NCBI RefSeq assembly: GCF_026343125.1
Contig: NZ_JAPEMB010000001.1
Span: forward strand, 6,825,501 to 6,889,500
Length of the DNA: 64,000 nucleotides
Origin: Streptomyces sp. NBC_00094
GTDB lineage: Bacteria; Actinomycetota; Actinomycetes; Streptomycetales; Streptomycetaceae
Direction: 5' to 3'
The translations under genes and the position numbers were made by a program. This document shows positions 48,074-56,704 of this stretch, one piece after another; positions within the stretch are counted from its first letter, which is position 1; every line of letters begins with the position of its first letter. The notes below the pieces were generated by a model, which saw only the letters and a list, made by a program, of their open reading frames with translations, did not search any database and was not told the origin of the DNA.

Positions 48074-50053
48074 TCAGCGGTCTTCGAGCTCGATGCGGAT
48101 CAGGTTGCGGCCGCGGATCGCGTAGAACCGGCCTCGCTCGTCGACCGCCGCGCGCGGGATGCCGTACCACTCGCCGTTCAGGGTGGCCAGGTCGGTGCGC
48201 TCGAAGGTTCGCGGGTCGAACCGGAAGAAGGCCTTGCCGGAAGTGCAGAACACCTGCCCGCGGTTCACCAGGAGCGTGCCGTAGTTGGGCACCACCGGCC
48301 CGTGGTTCGCGGTGTGGATCACCTGCCGCGTCGTCAGGTCGACCACGAAGAAGCCGCCCCGGTGGCACATGACGTACAGATGGCGGCCCAGTACGGCAAG
48401 GCCGGTGACGCCGGTCGGCTTGGTCTGCGGAGTCATCCGCCACAGCTCGCGGTGGGACGACGGGTCCCACGCCACCACGGTCCCGCCGCTGTTGCCGACG
48501 TTCTGCCCGCCGAGGTAGGCGATGCCGTCGTGTGCCGCGACGGTCCGCACCATCTGGGTCGTGTCGATCGGGTTGACGGCGACCGTCGTCTCGGAGGTCC
48601 TCGGGTCGAACGTCATCAGCGAGCCGCCGCCGAGGGTGTCGGACTGGAGGCCGATCAGCGCCACCTGGTTCCTGTCGTCCCAGACGATCTGGTGCGGCCG
48701 GTTCTGGCCGGGCGGCAGGAGGGCCGGCTTGCGGGTCCATTCGCCGTCGACCCGCGGGTCGTGGGCGAGGATGCCGATGCCGTTGTACTGCGCGAAATAG
48801 GCCACGCGCTCGTGGATGAGGATGTCCTTGGCCTCGCTCGGTGCGAGGATCCGGGTCTTCGTGCCGTCGCGGAGGTCATGGCGCATCACCGCGTTGGTGC
48901 CGCCCACGTAGACGCCGTCGGCTCCGGCCGCGACCGACATCGCCAGTTGGGGGTCGGCCGGAGCGCCTCCGGCCACCAGGTCGTAGGTCGTGGTCCGCCC
49001 GGTGGCGGGGTCGACCTGGTAGACGAGGCCGAACGCCGAGACGGCCATCACCGACCCGTCCCGTGCCCACAGCCCCCAGATCTCGCCGAACTCGCCTTCC
49101 TGGAGCTCGACCTCACGGAAGACCCCGGTGCTCGGCGTGAGCTCGACCAGCGTGCCGCCGTTGAAGTACACCTTGTCCTCGCCCACGAAGACCGGCAGGC
49201 GCAGGAACTTGCCGCCGTGACGCAGCAGTCGGTACCGGCTCGGGTCGGCGAGGTCGATGATCGCGACCGTGGCCCCGTCCGCGGGGGTGGCGCAGGCGTA
49301 GAGCGTGTCGCCCTTGAGGGCGATGTCGCGCACCTCGACGGCGTCGGCGAACTCGGGGGGCAGCAGGGAGGTGTACGCGCCGGTGGCGCGATCCATGACG
49401 AACAGTCCCGCTCGGGTGCTCGTCGGAGTCGCTCCGAGGGACGCGCCGGTGCCGATGTAGACGTGGTGTTCGGTCGCCACCAGGCAGCGGATCATCGGCA
49501 CGTGGGGATCCGGTCCGGTGATCTCCGTCAGAGTGCCGGACGCCGGGTCGTACATCCGGAGCCGTGGAGCGGTCTCCTGACCACCGAAGAACAGCACACC
49601 GTCGGGCGCCATCGCGATCGCATAGGGCTTCAGGCCGCCCAGCGACGCGAGGTCCTCCTTCGGGGCCTCCGGCTGCGACAGGTCGAGCCGGATGAACCCG
49701 GGCTCGGCACCTCCGCGTTCGTCGATCGCCGAGTAGAGGAAGCGGCCGTCGGGGTCGGCGGCCAGCAGCTGGGTGCTGATCCCGGGCCCTGGCGTGATGC
49801 TCGTGACCTTCTGCGTGGTGAGGTCGTAGCCCACGATGCGCATGGGGTCGATGTTGCGCGAGGCGACGTACACCCGATCGCCGACGGGGATGCCGGCGGC
49901 CAGTGAGAAGTTGTTCACCGCCGGGCCGAGGTCGGTGATCCGGGCACGGGGCGTGCCCGCGGCCGCCGTGCCGGGGGCGAACGCCACAGCGAGGCCGCCG
50001 AGCGCTCCCCATTGCAGGACGCGGCGACGATCGATCGGGGACGAAGGGGTCAT
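48074..50053 (-). CDS. Tat-exported beta-propeller protein, unknown function (paralogue of 31381-33405)
   Basis: A 659-residue protein with a twin-arginine signal (RRR at 9-11, then VLQWGALGGLAVAFAPGTAAA, cleavage near residue 32). The mature part runs parallel to the other propeller from end to end: RITDLGPAVNNFSLAAGIPVGDRVYVASRNIDPMRIVGYDL, GEFGEIWGLWARDG, HRGGFFVVDLTTRQVIHTANHG, NGEWYGIPRAAVDERGRFYAIRG. ATG 50053 has AGGTGG upstream. Its promoter (50141-50183) carries the same 23-bp element as module B, so it is co-regulated. Likely an extracytoplasmic glycan-binding or lyase-like protein; this is inferred. Confidence 0.78.
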   Translation of the reverse strand: MTPSSPIDRRRVLQWGALGGLAVAFAPGTAAAGTPRARITDLGPAVNNFSLAAGIPVGDRVYVASRNIDPMRIVGYDLTTQKVTSITPGPGISTQLLAADPDGRFLYSAIDERGGAEPGFIRLDLSQPEAPKEDLASLGGLKPYAIAMAPDGVLFFGGQETAPRLRMYDPASGTLTEITGPDPHVPMIRCLVATEHHVYIGTGASLGATPTSTRAGLFVMDRATGAYTSLLPPEFADAVEVRDIALKGDTLYACATPADGATVAIIDLADPSRYRLLRHGGKFLRLPVFVGEDKVYFNGGTLVELTPSTGVFREVELQEGEFGEIWGLWARDGSVMAVSAFGLVYQVDPATGRTTTYDLVAGGAPADPQLAMSVAAGADGVYVGGTNAVMRHDLRDGTKTRILAPSEAKDILIHERVAYFAQYNGIGILAHDPRVDGEWTRKPALLPPGQNRPHQIVWDDRNQVALIGLQSDTLGGGSLMTFDPRTSETTVAVNPIDTTQMVRTVAAHDGIAYLGGQNVGNSGGTVVAWDPSSHRELWRMTPQTKPTGVTGLAVLGRHLYVMCHRGGFFVVDLTTRQVIHTANHGPVVPNYGTLLVNRGQVFCTSGKAFFRFDPRTFERTDLATLNGEWYGIPRAAVDERGRFYAIRGRNLIRIELEDR

Positions 50054-50140
50054 GAATACCACCTGGTGTCGGGTCTGCTGATGTCGGACCGTCGCGGGGA
50101 GGCGCGCCGGTCGTGGTCGACGGCGTGATCGCTGCCGGTC

Positions 50141-50183
50141 AACGTAGGAGGCCGAGTAAGTTCTGTCAATGACCGAATAAAGT
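50141..50183 (-). promoter_or_regulatory. Propeller-gene promoter with the shared 23-bp element
   Basis: On the minus strand TTGACA (50164-50169), a 17-bp spacer and TACGTT (50141-50146) form a promoter about 90 bp before the ATG. The 23-bp element at 50161-50183 is the exact reverse complement of 36678-36700 and sits at the same distance from the -35. Confidence 0.8.
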
Positions 50184-50826
50184 CGGTGCGGGCCGGAATC
50201 CCCAGCCGGTCGCGCTCGGATGACGACCGGAACGGGTGCGGCCATCGATTCGCCGGGGCGCGTCGGCCGGTTTCCGTCGGTGGTCGAGGAGGTTCCGCTC
50301 TTACCGAGGGTCACGGGCAGGGTGGGCGCGTGCGCGGAGTGAGCGTCGGTCCGGGTGCCGGGCCGGCTTCCGTGGAGTCCGGGTCGGATGCCGGCCGCGG
50401 TGCTCCGGAGGTCGCACGCACGCCGTGGCGGGGGTGCGGGTCGGCTGGTTCGCGGATCCGCCGGTGGATTCCGGTCAGGGAGTGTTTCCGCAGAGGGCGG
50501 AGGTGTACGAGCGCCTCCGCACGCTTCCGTTCCCGGTCGCCGGCGTGCCGTCAGGGTCAGTCCGTTCATTTTCGGCCAGATGGTTCTCGGCCTGTTGCGC
50601 GAGGGGCGATACCAGACCGGGCCGCTCTACGGGTAAGTTTGCCAACTGCGCACCGCACATGAACGGTTGACGACTACAGTGTGTGGTTGGTGATCATCGG
50701 TAGGCTCTCCGCACGCTCGCAACACTCCCCCTGAAACAGCAGCTGAAGCACCCCGCAAGTACCCCGTAGTCCGCCCCCCCTGTACCCCGCAGTACGCCGA
50801 TTCCTGGGCACGTACCAAGGACACTC
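50184..50826. other. Intergenic region upstream of the conservon, 643 bp
   Basis: No frame in this stretch has convincing start, ribosome site and codon bias; the short open frames are GC-rich noise. The last about 190 bp (from 50640) are less GC-rich and contain TTGACG near 50668, likely marking the conservon promoter region. No operator is recognised. Confidence 0.4.
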
Positions 50827-52758
50827 ATGTCTCAACTTCGCGCACCCGCCTCGCGGTCCGATCGACGCGAGGGCGGGCGCCACGGCCGGTCGGGCGCCCG
50901 CTCCGCCCCCGGCACCAGTAGCACCCCTCCGGCGCAGCCCCCCGCGCCGCATTCGACGGAAGCCCGCATACGCCCCCAACTCCTGCGCACCTCCGTGCTC
51001 CCCGCCGTCGCGGTGGCACTGGGCGGCGCGGCGGCCGTCCTCTTCACCATCCGCTCCACGGGAGCCACCCCGACGCCCGGCCTCTGGGCCGCGCTGACCG
51101 GCGCGGCCGCCCTCACGGTCGCCTCCGTCACCGCCGCCGCGCTCGGCGCCGACCGGGCGGCCAAGGCGGTCCTCGACCGCTGTAACGCCCTGCGGCGCTC
51201 CAGCGCCCGCGGCCAGAGCGAACTCCGTACGATCGTCGAACAGTTGCGCAGGGGAGAGGGGCTCCCGCCCCGCCCCGCGATGCCTTCGGGCCCCGCGACG
51301 GGTGACGAATTCGACCTTCTGTCACAGGAGTTGAACCGCTCGCACGAGGCCGCCGTCGCGGCCGTCGTCCAGGCGTCCCGACTCTCCAGCAGCGTCGGCA
51401 ACGAACAGAAGGTCGAGGTCTTCGTCAACCTCGCCCGACGCCTGCAGTCCCTCGTCCACCGCGAGATCCAGCTCCTCGACGAGCTGGAGAACGAGGTCGA
51501 GGACCCGGAGCTGCTCAAGGGCCTGTTCCACGTCGACCACCTGGCCACCCGCATCCGCCGCCACGCCGAGAACCTCGCGGTGCTCGGCGGCGCGATCTCC
51601 CGCCGCCAGTGGTCCAACCCGGTGACCATGACCGAGGTCCTGCGCTCCTCGATCGCCGAGGTCGAGCAGTACCCGCGCGTGAAACTCGTACCGCCGATCG
51701 ACGGTACGCTCCGGGGCCATGCCGTGGCCGACGTCATCCACCTCCTCGCCGAACTCGTCGAGAACGCGACACTGTTCTCCGCCCCGCACACCACGGTGCT
51801 GCTGCGCGCCCAGTACGTCACGGCCGGCCTCGCGATCGAGGTCGAGGACCGCGGCCTGGGCATGCCCGTCACCGAGCAGAACAAGATGAACGCCCTGCTC
51901 TCCGATCCCGACCAGGTCAACGTCGCGCATCTGCTCCAGGACGGCCGCATCGGCCTGTTCGTCGTCTCGGCGCTCGCCCGCCGGCACGGCATCGCGGTAC
52001 GGCTCCAGTCGAACATCTACGGCGGCGTCCAGGCCGTCCTCGTGCTGCCGCAGGGCCTCCTCGGCGCCGACCCCGAGGGGCTGGCACAGCACGAGCGGCA
52101 GGCCGCCGCGGCCGTTGGCTCCCCGGCGGTCCCGCAGACCCAGGTGCAGATCCAGCCGCAGCCGCAGCCGCAGCCGCAGCCGCAGGCTCCGGTCCAGGCG
52201 CCGGTCCACGCACAGGCCCAGGCCCCGCTCCACGCCCAGGCCTCCGCGTCCCCGGCCTTCGAGGCCCCGGCTTTCGAGCCCATGGCCTCCTCGTCCCTGG
52301 CCTCCGAGCCCATGGCCCCCGCGTCCATGGCCGCGTCGGCGCCCGAGCCCTTCCCGCAGCGGGTCTCCGCCCGCCACGAGGAGGCCCCGGCGCAGGACCC
52401 GCTCGCGTACCCCCGTACGAACACGCAGCTGAACGGCCACCTCGACGGCCACGCGGACGCCGGTTCCACCCCCTCGATACCGGCCCAGTCGGCCGGCTCC
52501 GAGCACACGGCCCCGCTGCTGCCCCCGGCGCCCCCGGCCCCCCGTGCCGAGGCCCCCGGCCGGCCCCTCCTCCCCAAGCGGCGCGCCCAGGAACACCTCG
52601 TACCGCAGCTGCGCGACGAGCCCGTGGCCCGCAAGCCCGAGGAGCACGCCCTGCACGATCCCGGCCTGATGGCCGCGTTCCAGCGTGGAATCGGCCTCGC
52701 CGAGTCCCAGCCCGCCCCCCACGAACCGCTGCGTCCAGGCGACGCGCACAAGGAGTAG
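50827..52758 (+). CDS. cvnA: CvnA, conservon sensor-kinase-like membrane protein
   Basis: A 643-residue protein. A disordered N-terminus is followed by two membrane helices (residues about 58-76 and 86-108) with only a very short outside loop, a coiled region (EFDLLSQELNRSHEAAVAAVVQASRLSSSVGNEQKVEVFVNLARRLQSLVHREIQLLDELE), and an HATPase domain (HLLAELVENATLFSAPHT, EDRGLGMP, GLFVVSALARRHGIAV). A Pro/Gln/Ala-rich tail of over 200 residues follows, including a PQ repeat. In conservons CvnA works with CvnB, C and D in a G-protein-like membrane complex linked to development. ATG 50827 is the first of the operon. Confidence 0.9.
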   Translation: MSQLRAPASRSDRREGGRHGRSGARSAPGTSSTPPAQPPAPHSTEARIRPQLLRTSVLPAVAVALGGAAAVLFTIRSTGATPTPGLWAALTGAAALTVASVTAAALGADRAAKAVLDRCNALRRSSARGQSELRTIVEQLRRGEGLPPRPAMPSGPATGDEFDLLSQELNRSHEAAVAAVVQASRLSSSVGNEQKVEVFVNLARRLQSLVHREIQLLDELENEVEDPELLKGLFHVDHLATRIRRHAENLAVLGGAISRRQWSNPVTMTEVLRSSIAEVEQYPRVKLVPPIDGTLRGHAVADVIHLLAELVENATLFSAPHTTVLLRAQYVTAGLAIEVEDRGLGMPVTEQNKMNALLSDPDQVNVAHLLQDGRIGLFVVSALARRHGIAVRLQSNIYGGVQAVLVLPQGLLGADPEGLAQHERQAAAAVGSPAVPQTQVQIQPQPQPQPQPQAPVQAPVHAQAQAPLHAQASASPAFEAPAFEPMASSSLASEPMAPASMAASAPEPFPQRVSARHEEAPAQDPLAYPRTNTQLNGHLDGHADAGSTPSIPAQSAGSEHTAPLLPPAPPAPRAEAPGRPLLPKRRAQEHLVPQLRDEPVARKPEEHALHDPGLMAAFQRGIGLAESQPAPHEPLRPGDAHKE

Positions 52759-52765
52759 ATGCACC

Positions 52766-53200
52766 ATGGCGAGCAATGCGCCGATCGGCCATTCCTCGGA
52801 TCTCGACTGGCTGCTGAGCGGACTGGTCCAGCGGGTCCCCTACACCCGCAACGCCGTTCTGCTCTCCTCCGACGGCCTCGTGAAATCCGTCCACGGCCTC
52901 GACCCCGACGCCGCCGACCACATGGCGGCCCTTGCCTCCGGCCTGTACTCGCTCGGCCGGAGCGCGGGCGCCCGGTTCGGCGACGGCGGCGAGGTCCGTC
53001 AGGTGGTCGTGGAGCTCGACTCCACGCTCCTGTTCGTCTCCACCGCGGGTTCGGGTACCTGCCTGGCCGTCCTCGCAGGGCGCGAGGCGGACGCCGCCGT
53101 GCTCGGCTACGAGATGGCGATGCTCGTCAAGAGCGTCCGGCCGTACCTCGTCACCCCGGCCCGGCAGGCGGCCGGCGCGGCAGGTGGCATCGGGCAGTGA
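52766..53200 (+). CDS. cvnB: CvnB, roadblock/LC7-domain protein
   Basis: A 144-residue roadblock/LC7 protein (DLDWLLSGLVQRVPYTRNAVLLSSDGLVKSVHGLDPDAADHMAALASGLYSLGR, then ELDSTLLFVSTAGSGTCLAVLAGREADAAVLGYEMAMLVKSV). It binds and probably regulates the GTPase CvnD. ATG 52766 follows AAGGAG at 52750-52755. The stop overlaps the CvnC start (GTGA). Confidence 0.93.
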   Translation: MASNAPIGHSSDLDWLLSGLVQRVPYTRNAVLLSSDGLVKSVHGLDPDAADHMAALASGLYSLGRSAGARFGDGGEVRQVVVELDSTLLFVSTAGSGTCLAVLAGREADAAVLGYEMAMLVKSVRPYLVTPARQAAGAAGGIGQ

Positions 53201-53574
53201 ACGTGACGTCCCATCAGGAAGGGCCCTGGCTCGACGACGCGGCGGGCCGGCTGATCCGGCCGTACACCGTGAGCGGCGGCCGGACCAAGCCCAGCACCAC
53301 GCTGGACCTGCTCTCCATGGTGATGGCGACCGGATCGTCCCCGCAGGCGCACATGGGACCCGAGCACAGCCTGGCCCTCGGGCTGTGCGGCGGGCCCACC
53401 TCGGTGGCCGAGATCGCCGCGCACTTACGGCTTCCGGCCGTCGTCACCAAGGTCCTGCTCTCCGACCTCGTGGACTGCGGGGCGCTCACCGCCCGGGCCC
53501 CCCGGTTCCAAGCCAACCCAACCGACCGTTCCTTGCTGGAGGCAGTGCTCGATGGCCTACGACAACGGCTCTGA
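53197..53574 (+). CDS. cvnC: CvnC, DUF742 protein with a TTA codon
   Basis: A 125-residue DUF742 protein (GRLIRPYTVSGGRTKPSTTLDLLSMVMATG, LCGGPTSVAEIAAHLRLPAVVTKVLLSDLVDCGALTAR), with a winged-helix-like end. It is the third conservon component. A TTA leucine codon at 53425-53427 (residue 77) makes translation dependent on the bldA tRNA. GTG start overlaps the cvnB stop; the end overlaps cvnD by 23 bp. Confidence 0.93.
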   Translation: MNVTSHQEGPWLDDAAGRLIRPYTVSGGRTKPSTTLDLLSMVMATGSSPQAHMGPEHSLALGLCGGPTSVAEIAAHLRLPAVVTKVLLSDLVDCGALTARAPRFQANPTDRSLLEAVLDGLRQRL

Positions 53575-54175
53575 GCGCCACGAGAGTTTCGCGACCGACC
53601 CCTTCCCCACCGCGCTCAAGATCCTGGTGGCGGGCGGATTCGGCGTGGGCAAGACGACCTTCGTGGGCGCGGTCAGCGAGATCGAACCGCTGAGCACCGA
53701 GGAGCTGTTGACCTCGGTCAGCGTGGGCACCGACAGTCTGGAGGGCGTGGAGTCCAAGACCACGACCACCGTGGCCATGGACTTCGGCCGGATGACGCTC
53801 GACGACCGCCATGTGCTGTACCTGTTCGGCACTCCCGGCCAGGAGCGCTTCTGGTTCATGTGGGACGAGCTCTCCGAAGGCGCGCTCGGGGCGGTCGTCC
53901 TCGCCGACACCCGCAGGCTCCAGGAGTGCTTCTCCGCCGTCGACTTCTTCGAGCGGCGGGGCATCCGGTTCGTCGTGGCGGTCAACGAGTTCGACGGCGC
54001 CTACCGCTACGAGCCGGACGAGGTACGGGCCGCCCTCGACCTCAGGCCGGAGGTGCCGGTCGTCGCGTGCGACGCCCGGATCTCCAGCTCCGGCATCCGC
54101 ACCCTGCTGACCCTCGTACAGCATCTGCTCACCACCATCCCGGCCGCCGTGCCGAGCTTCGGAGCCACGTCATGA
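53552..54175 (+). CDS. cvnD: CvnD, conservon small GTPase
   Basis: A 207-residue Ras-like ATP/GTP-binding protein with the P-loop GGFGVGKTT, switch region SVGTDSLEG, FGTPGQERFWFMWDEL (G3, DxPG replaced by GTPGQE as in MglA-like proteins) and VAVNEFDG in the G4 position. It is the G-protein-like switch of the conservon. The stop overlaps the GAF gene by 4 bp. Confidence 0.93.
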   Translation: MAYDNGSERHESFATDPFPTALKILVAGGFGVGKTTFVGAVSEIEPLSTEELLTSVSVGTDSLEGVESKTTTTVAMDFGRMTLDDRHVLYLFGTPGQERFWFMWDELSEGALGAVVLADTRRLQECFSAVDFFERRGIRFVVAVNEFDGAYRYEPDEVRAALDLRPEVPVVACDARISSSGIRTLLTLVQHLLTTIPAAVPSFGATS

Positions 54176-54744
54176 CCTATGACCCGACCGGTCATCTCCT
54201 GCTGACCCCCATCGACAAGGACGCGCCCGCGCGCGTGCAGCGGCTCCGCGAACTCGGCCTGGGGGAGCGACCGGAGCCGGCGTTCGACGAGTTCGCCCAC
54301 CGGCTCGCGGACGTGACCGGGGCGCCGTTCTCGATGGTCAACTTCATCGACGAGAACCGGCAGTTCTTCGCCGGGCTGCACACCCCGGAGGGCACCCACT
54401 CGGGCAGCGACCTGGGCGCGGCCGCGGCGAACACCGGTGGCGTCGGCCGCTACATGGCCCGTGACCACGGCTACTGCCCGCACGTGGTGGTGCGGCGCAA
54501 GGCGCTCGTCCTGGAGGACGTCTGCGACTACCCGCGCTTCGCGGGGAACCCGGTCGTGGACGAGATCGGGATCCGCTCCTACATGGGGGCGCCGCTGATC
54601 GACCGTTCCGGCGTCGCGCTGGGCACGATCTGCGTGGTCGACACCGACGTCCGGCCGTGGGGCCGTGCCGGTCTGGAGACGATCAAGGCGATGGCGGCGG
54701 AGCTGGTGGAACAGATCCACCGCCGTGAGGACGGCATGTTCTGA
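54172..54744 (+). CDS. GAF-domain protein at the end of the conservon
   Basis: A 190-residue soluble protein made of one GAF domain (FAHRLADVTGAPFSMVNFIDENRQFFAGLHTPEGT, YCPHVVVRRKALVLEDVCDYPRFAGNPVVDEIGIRSYMGAPLIDRSGVALGTICVVD). Cysteines in HGYCPH and EDVCDY are possible haem, NO or redox ligands. It probably supplies a signal-sensing input to the conservon, replacing the P450 (cvnE) found in some others. A long hairpin follows. Confidence 0.88.
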   Translation: MTYDPTGHLLLTPIDKDAPARVQRLRELGLGERPEPAFDEFAHRLADVTGAPFSMVNFIDENRQFFAGLHTPEGTHSGSDLGAAAANTGGVGRYMARDHGYCPHVVVRRKALVLEDVCDYPRFAGNPVVDEIGIRSYMGAPLIDRSGVALGTICVVDTDVRPWGRAGLETIKAMAAELVEQIHRREDGMF

Positions 54745-54755
54745 CCCGCCACCGC

Positions 54756-54820
54756 GGGGAACGCGGACGGGGCCCTGGTACGGCGTGTGTCGCCGTAGCA
54801 GGGCCCCGTCCGCGTTCCCC
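54756..54820. terminator. Long hairpin between the conservon and the acyl-CoA dehydrogenase gene
   Basis: 22-bp perfect arms (54756-54777 and 54799-54820, starting GGGGAACGCGGACGGGG) enclose a 21-nt loop that itself forms TACGGCG/CGCCGTA. The hairpin lies between convergent genes (stops at 54744 and 54827), so it serves both directions. Confidence 0.85.
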
Positions 54821-54826
54821 GATCGG

Positions 54827-56035
54827 TCAGGCCGGTGTCGGTTCGAGCTCCTGGGTGCGGACCAGCTCGGAGAGCCGCTCCGACCAGCTGCCCTTGTCCT
54901 GGCCGAGGGCCACCTCGGCCAGCCGCAGGAGCTGGATGTCGGAGGTGCCGGCCGGGGCGAAGATGTGGTGCGCGTCCCGGAGGTACCGCTCGATGGCCCG
55001 GTCCGTGAAGAGGCCGGAGGCGGCGTGGATCTCCATGGCGTTGCGGCCGGAGTCGATCGCCGACTCGACGTTGACGAGCTTCGCGTTCATCAGCTCGGCG
55101 TCGCAGGACATGCCCTGGTCGAGCAGGTGCACGGAGTGGTACGCGGCCAGCCGGGCCGTCATCAGCCGGGACTGCATCTGGCCCAGCTTCAGCTTGACCG
55201 TGGGGAGGTCGTGGAGCGGCTTGCCGTAGCGGATGCGCTCGGAGGCGAACCGGGTGGTCTCCTCCAGGATCGCCTGGTGGATGCCGAGGGAGACGGCGGT
55301 GAGGTTGGCCCGCCCGTACAGGACGCTGGAGGAGTACGCCACGGCGAGGCCGTCGCCCTCGTCGCCGAGGCGATGGGAGGCCGGCACGCGGCAGTTCTCG
55401 AAGATCAGCTCGCCGAAGCTGAAGCCGTGGAGTCCCATGGCGGGCTGCTGCGGACCGGTCCTGAAACCGGGGCGATCGGATTCGACCAGGAAGGCGGTGA
55501 GCCCCTTCGATCCGGGACCGGTTCTGACCACGACGCCGTGCAGATCGCCCACGTGGCTGTTGCCGACGAAGACCTTGCTGCCGTTGAGGATGTAGTCGTC
55601 GCCGTCCCGGACCGCGCTGGCGCTCATCCCGAGGACGTGACCGCCGGACTCGGGCTCGGTGACCGCGATGGTCGGCAGGCACTCGCCGGCGGCCACGGCC
55701 GGAAGCCAGGTCTTGCGCTGTTCGTCGCTGCCGAAGTGAACGATCTTGGCGGTACCGAGCTGCGAGGCCTGGACCATGGCGCCCATCGCGCCGCTGACCC
55801 GGGAGAGCTCCTCGATGATGATCGTCTTGGCCAGATGACCGGCGCCCATACCGCCATATTCCTGGCTGATTGTCGCACCCAGCCAGCCCTGCCGCGCGAT
55901 GAGCCGGGAGAGCTCGTGGTGGACCGTTCGGGACGCCTCCATCTCGGCTATGCGTGGCCGAACCTCACGCTCCGCGAAGTCGCGGACCGTCTCCCTGAGC
56001 TGATGATGCAGTCGACTGCTGAAGTAGCCGTCCAT
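54827..56035 (-). CDS. Acyl-CoA (or acyl-ACP) dehydrogenase lacking the usual catalytic Glu
   Basis: A 402-residue flavoprotein of the acyl-CoA dehydrogenase family. It has LGATISQEYGGMGAG, IAVTEPESGGHVLGMSASAVRDGDDYILNGSKVFVGN, YGRANLTAVSLGIHQAILEETTRFASERIRYGKPLHDLPTVKLKLGQM (FAD/CoA region) and HIFAPAGTSDIQLLRLAEVALG. In most relatives the last motif reads YEGT with Glu as base; here it is APAGT, Ala at about residue 362, so the base is elsewhere or the reaction differs, as in some specialised dehydrogenases. ATG 56035 has GGGGAGGA upstream. The gene is alone. Confidence 0.88.
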   Translation of the reverse strand: MDGYFSSRLHHQLRETVRDFAEREVRPRIAEMEASRTVHHELSRLIARQGWLGATISQEYGGMGAGHLAKTIIIEELSRVSGAMGAMVQASQLGTAKIVHFGSDEQRKTWLPAVAAGECLPTIAVTEPESGGHVLGMSASAVRDGDDYILNGSKVFVGNSHVGDLHGVVVRTGPGSKGLTAFLVESDRPGFRTGPQQPAMGLHGFSFGELIFENCRVPASHRLGDEGDGLAVAYSSSVLYGRANLTAVSLGIHQAILEETTRFASERIRYGKPLHDLPTVKLKLGQMQSRLMTARLAAYHSVHLLDQGMSCDAELMNAKLVNVESAIDSGRNAMEIHAASGLFTDRAIERYLRDAHHIFAPAGTSDIQLLRLAEVALGQDKGSWSERLSELVRTQELEPTPA

Positions 56036-56057
56036 TCGAGTCCTCCCCTGCGAAACG

Positions 56058-56082
56058 CCTGCTCGGTGATCGACCGAACAGG
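56058..56082. promoter_or_regulatory. Palindrome upstream of the acyl-CoA dehydrogenase gene
   Basis: CCTGCTCGGT-GATCG-ACCGAACAGG, arms matching at nine of ten positions, lies 22 bp before the ATG (minus strand). The symmetry suggests an operator for a dimeric regulator. No regulator gene is adjacent. Confidence 0.5.
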
Positions 56083-56614
56083 TGGTGCATCGGCAGTGGT
56101 CCCGTCCCGAACAGGCCGACCTCTTCATGGTGTTGATCTTTCCGGGACGGAGCAATATCGCCACGACTTTTGTCCGAAACAGGAGCTGTTGACGATGGAA
56201 CCTGACTGTGTTTCGTGTGGTGTTGACCCACACGCTCCGATCCGGAGTCCCTTCCCCGTGGGCATCTTTCTGCCACATGGCAAGGGCAACGAACTCCGCG
56301 GCATATGGCGAGGGGGTCCCTGACGTCACCACATGAGCCCCTTCGTCAACAAAGAACCGGAATTCCTGAATCCGCCCGACCTCGTCCCACCCCGAGAACT
56401 CGGGCCTCGCCCCCGCCCTCCCCGCTCCCGGACCCCTCGCCACGGGCGTGCGAGCGCACCGGGGGGCGCATGGAAGCGTTACGGAGAGTGACCGGCACGC
56501 CCCCGGCGTGCACCCCACGCCCGGGCGCCGCAAAGGGTTCGTGACCACCGGAGAAAGTGCGGTATCGTTCTCATGCGCGTTCAGCCAGGGGAAACCCCAG
56601 GTCAGACGCGCATC
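56083..56614. other. Intergenic region, about 530 bp, without a supported gene
   Basis: This stretch lies between the acyl-CoA dehydrogenase start and tRNA-Pro. Long frames cross it on the minus strand but have no convincing start or codon pattern. It must hold the promoters of the divergent dehydrogenase and tRNA genes; none is certain. Confidence 0.4.
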
Positions 56615-56688
<74 letters not shown>

Positions 56689-56704
56689 TTTTCGAAGTCG
56701 CAGG

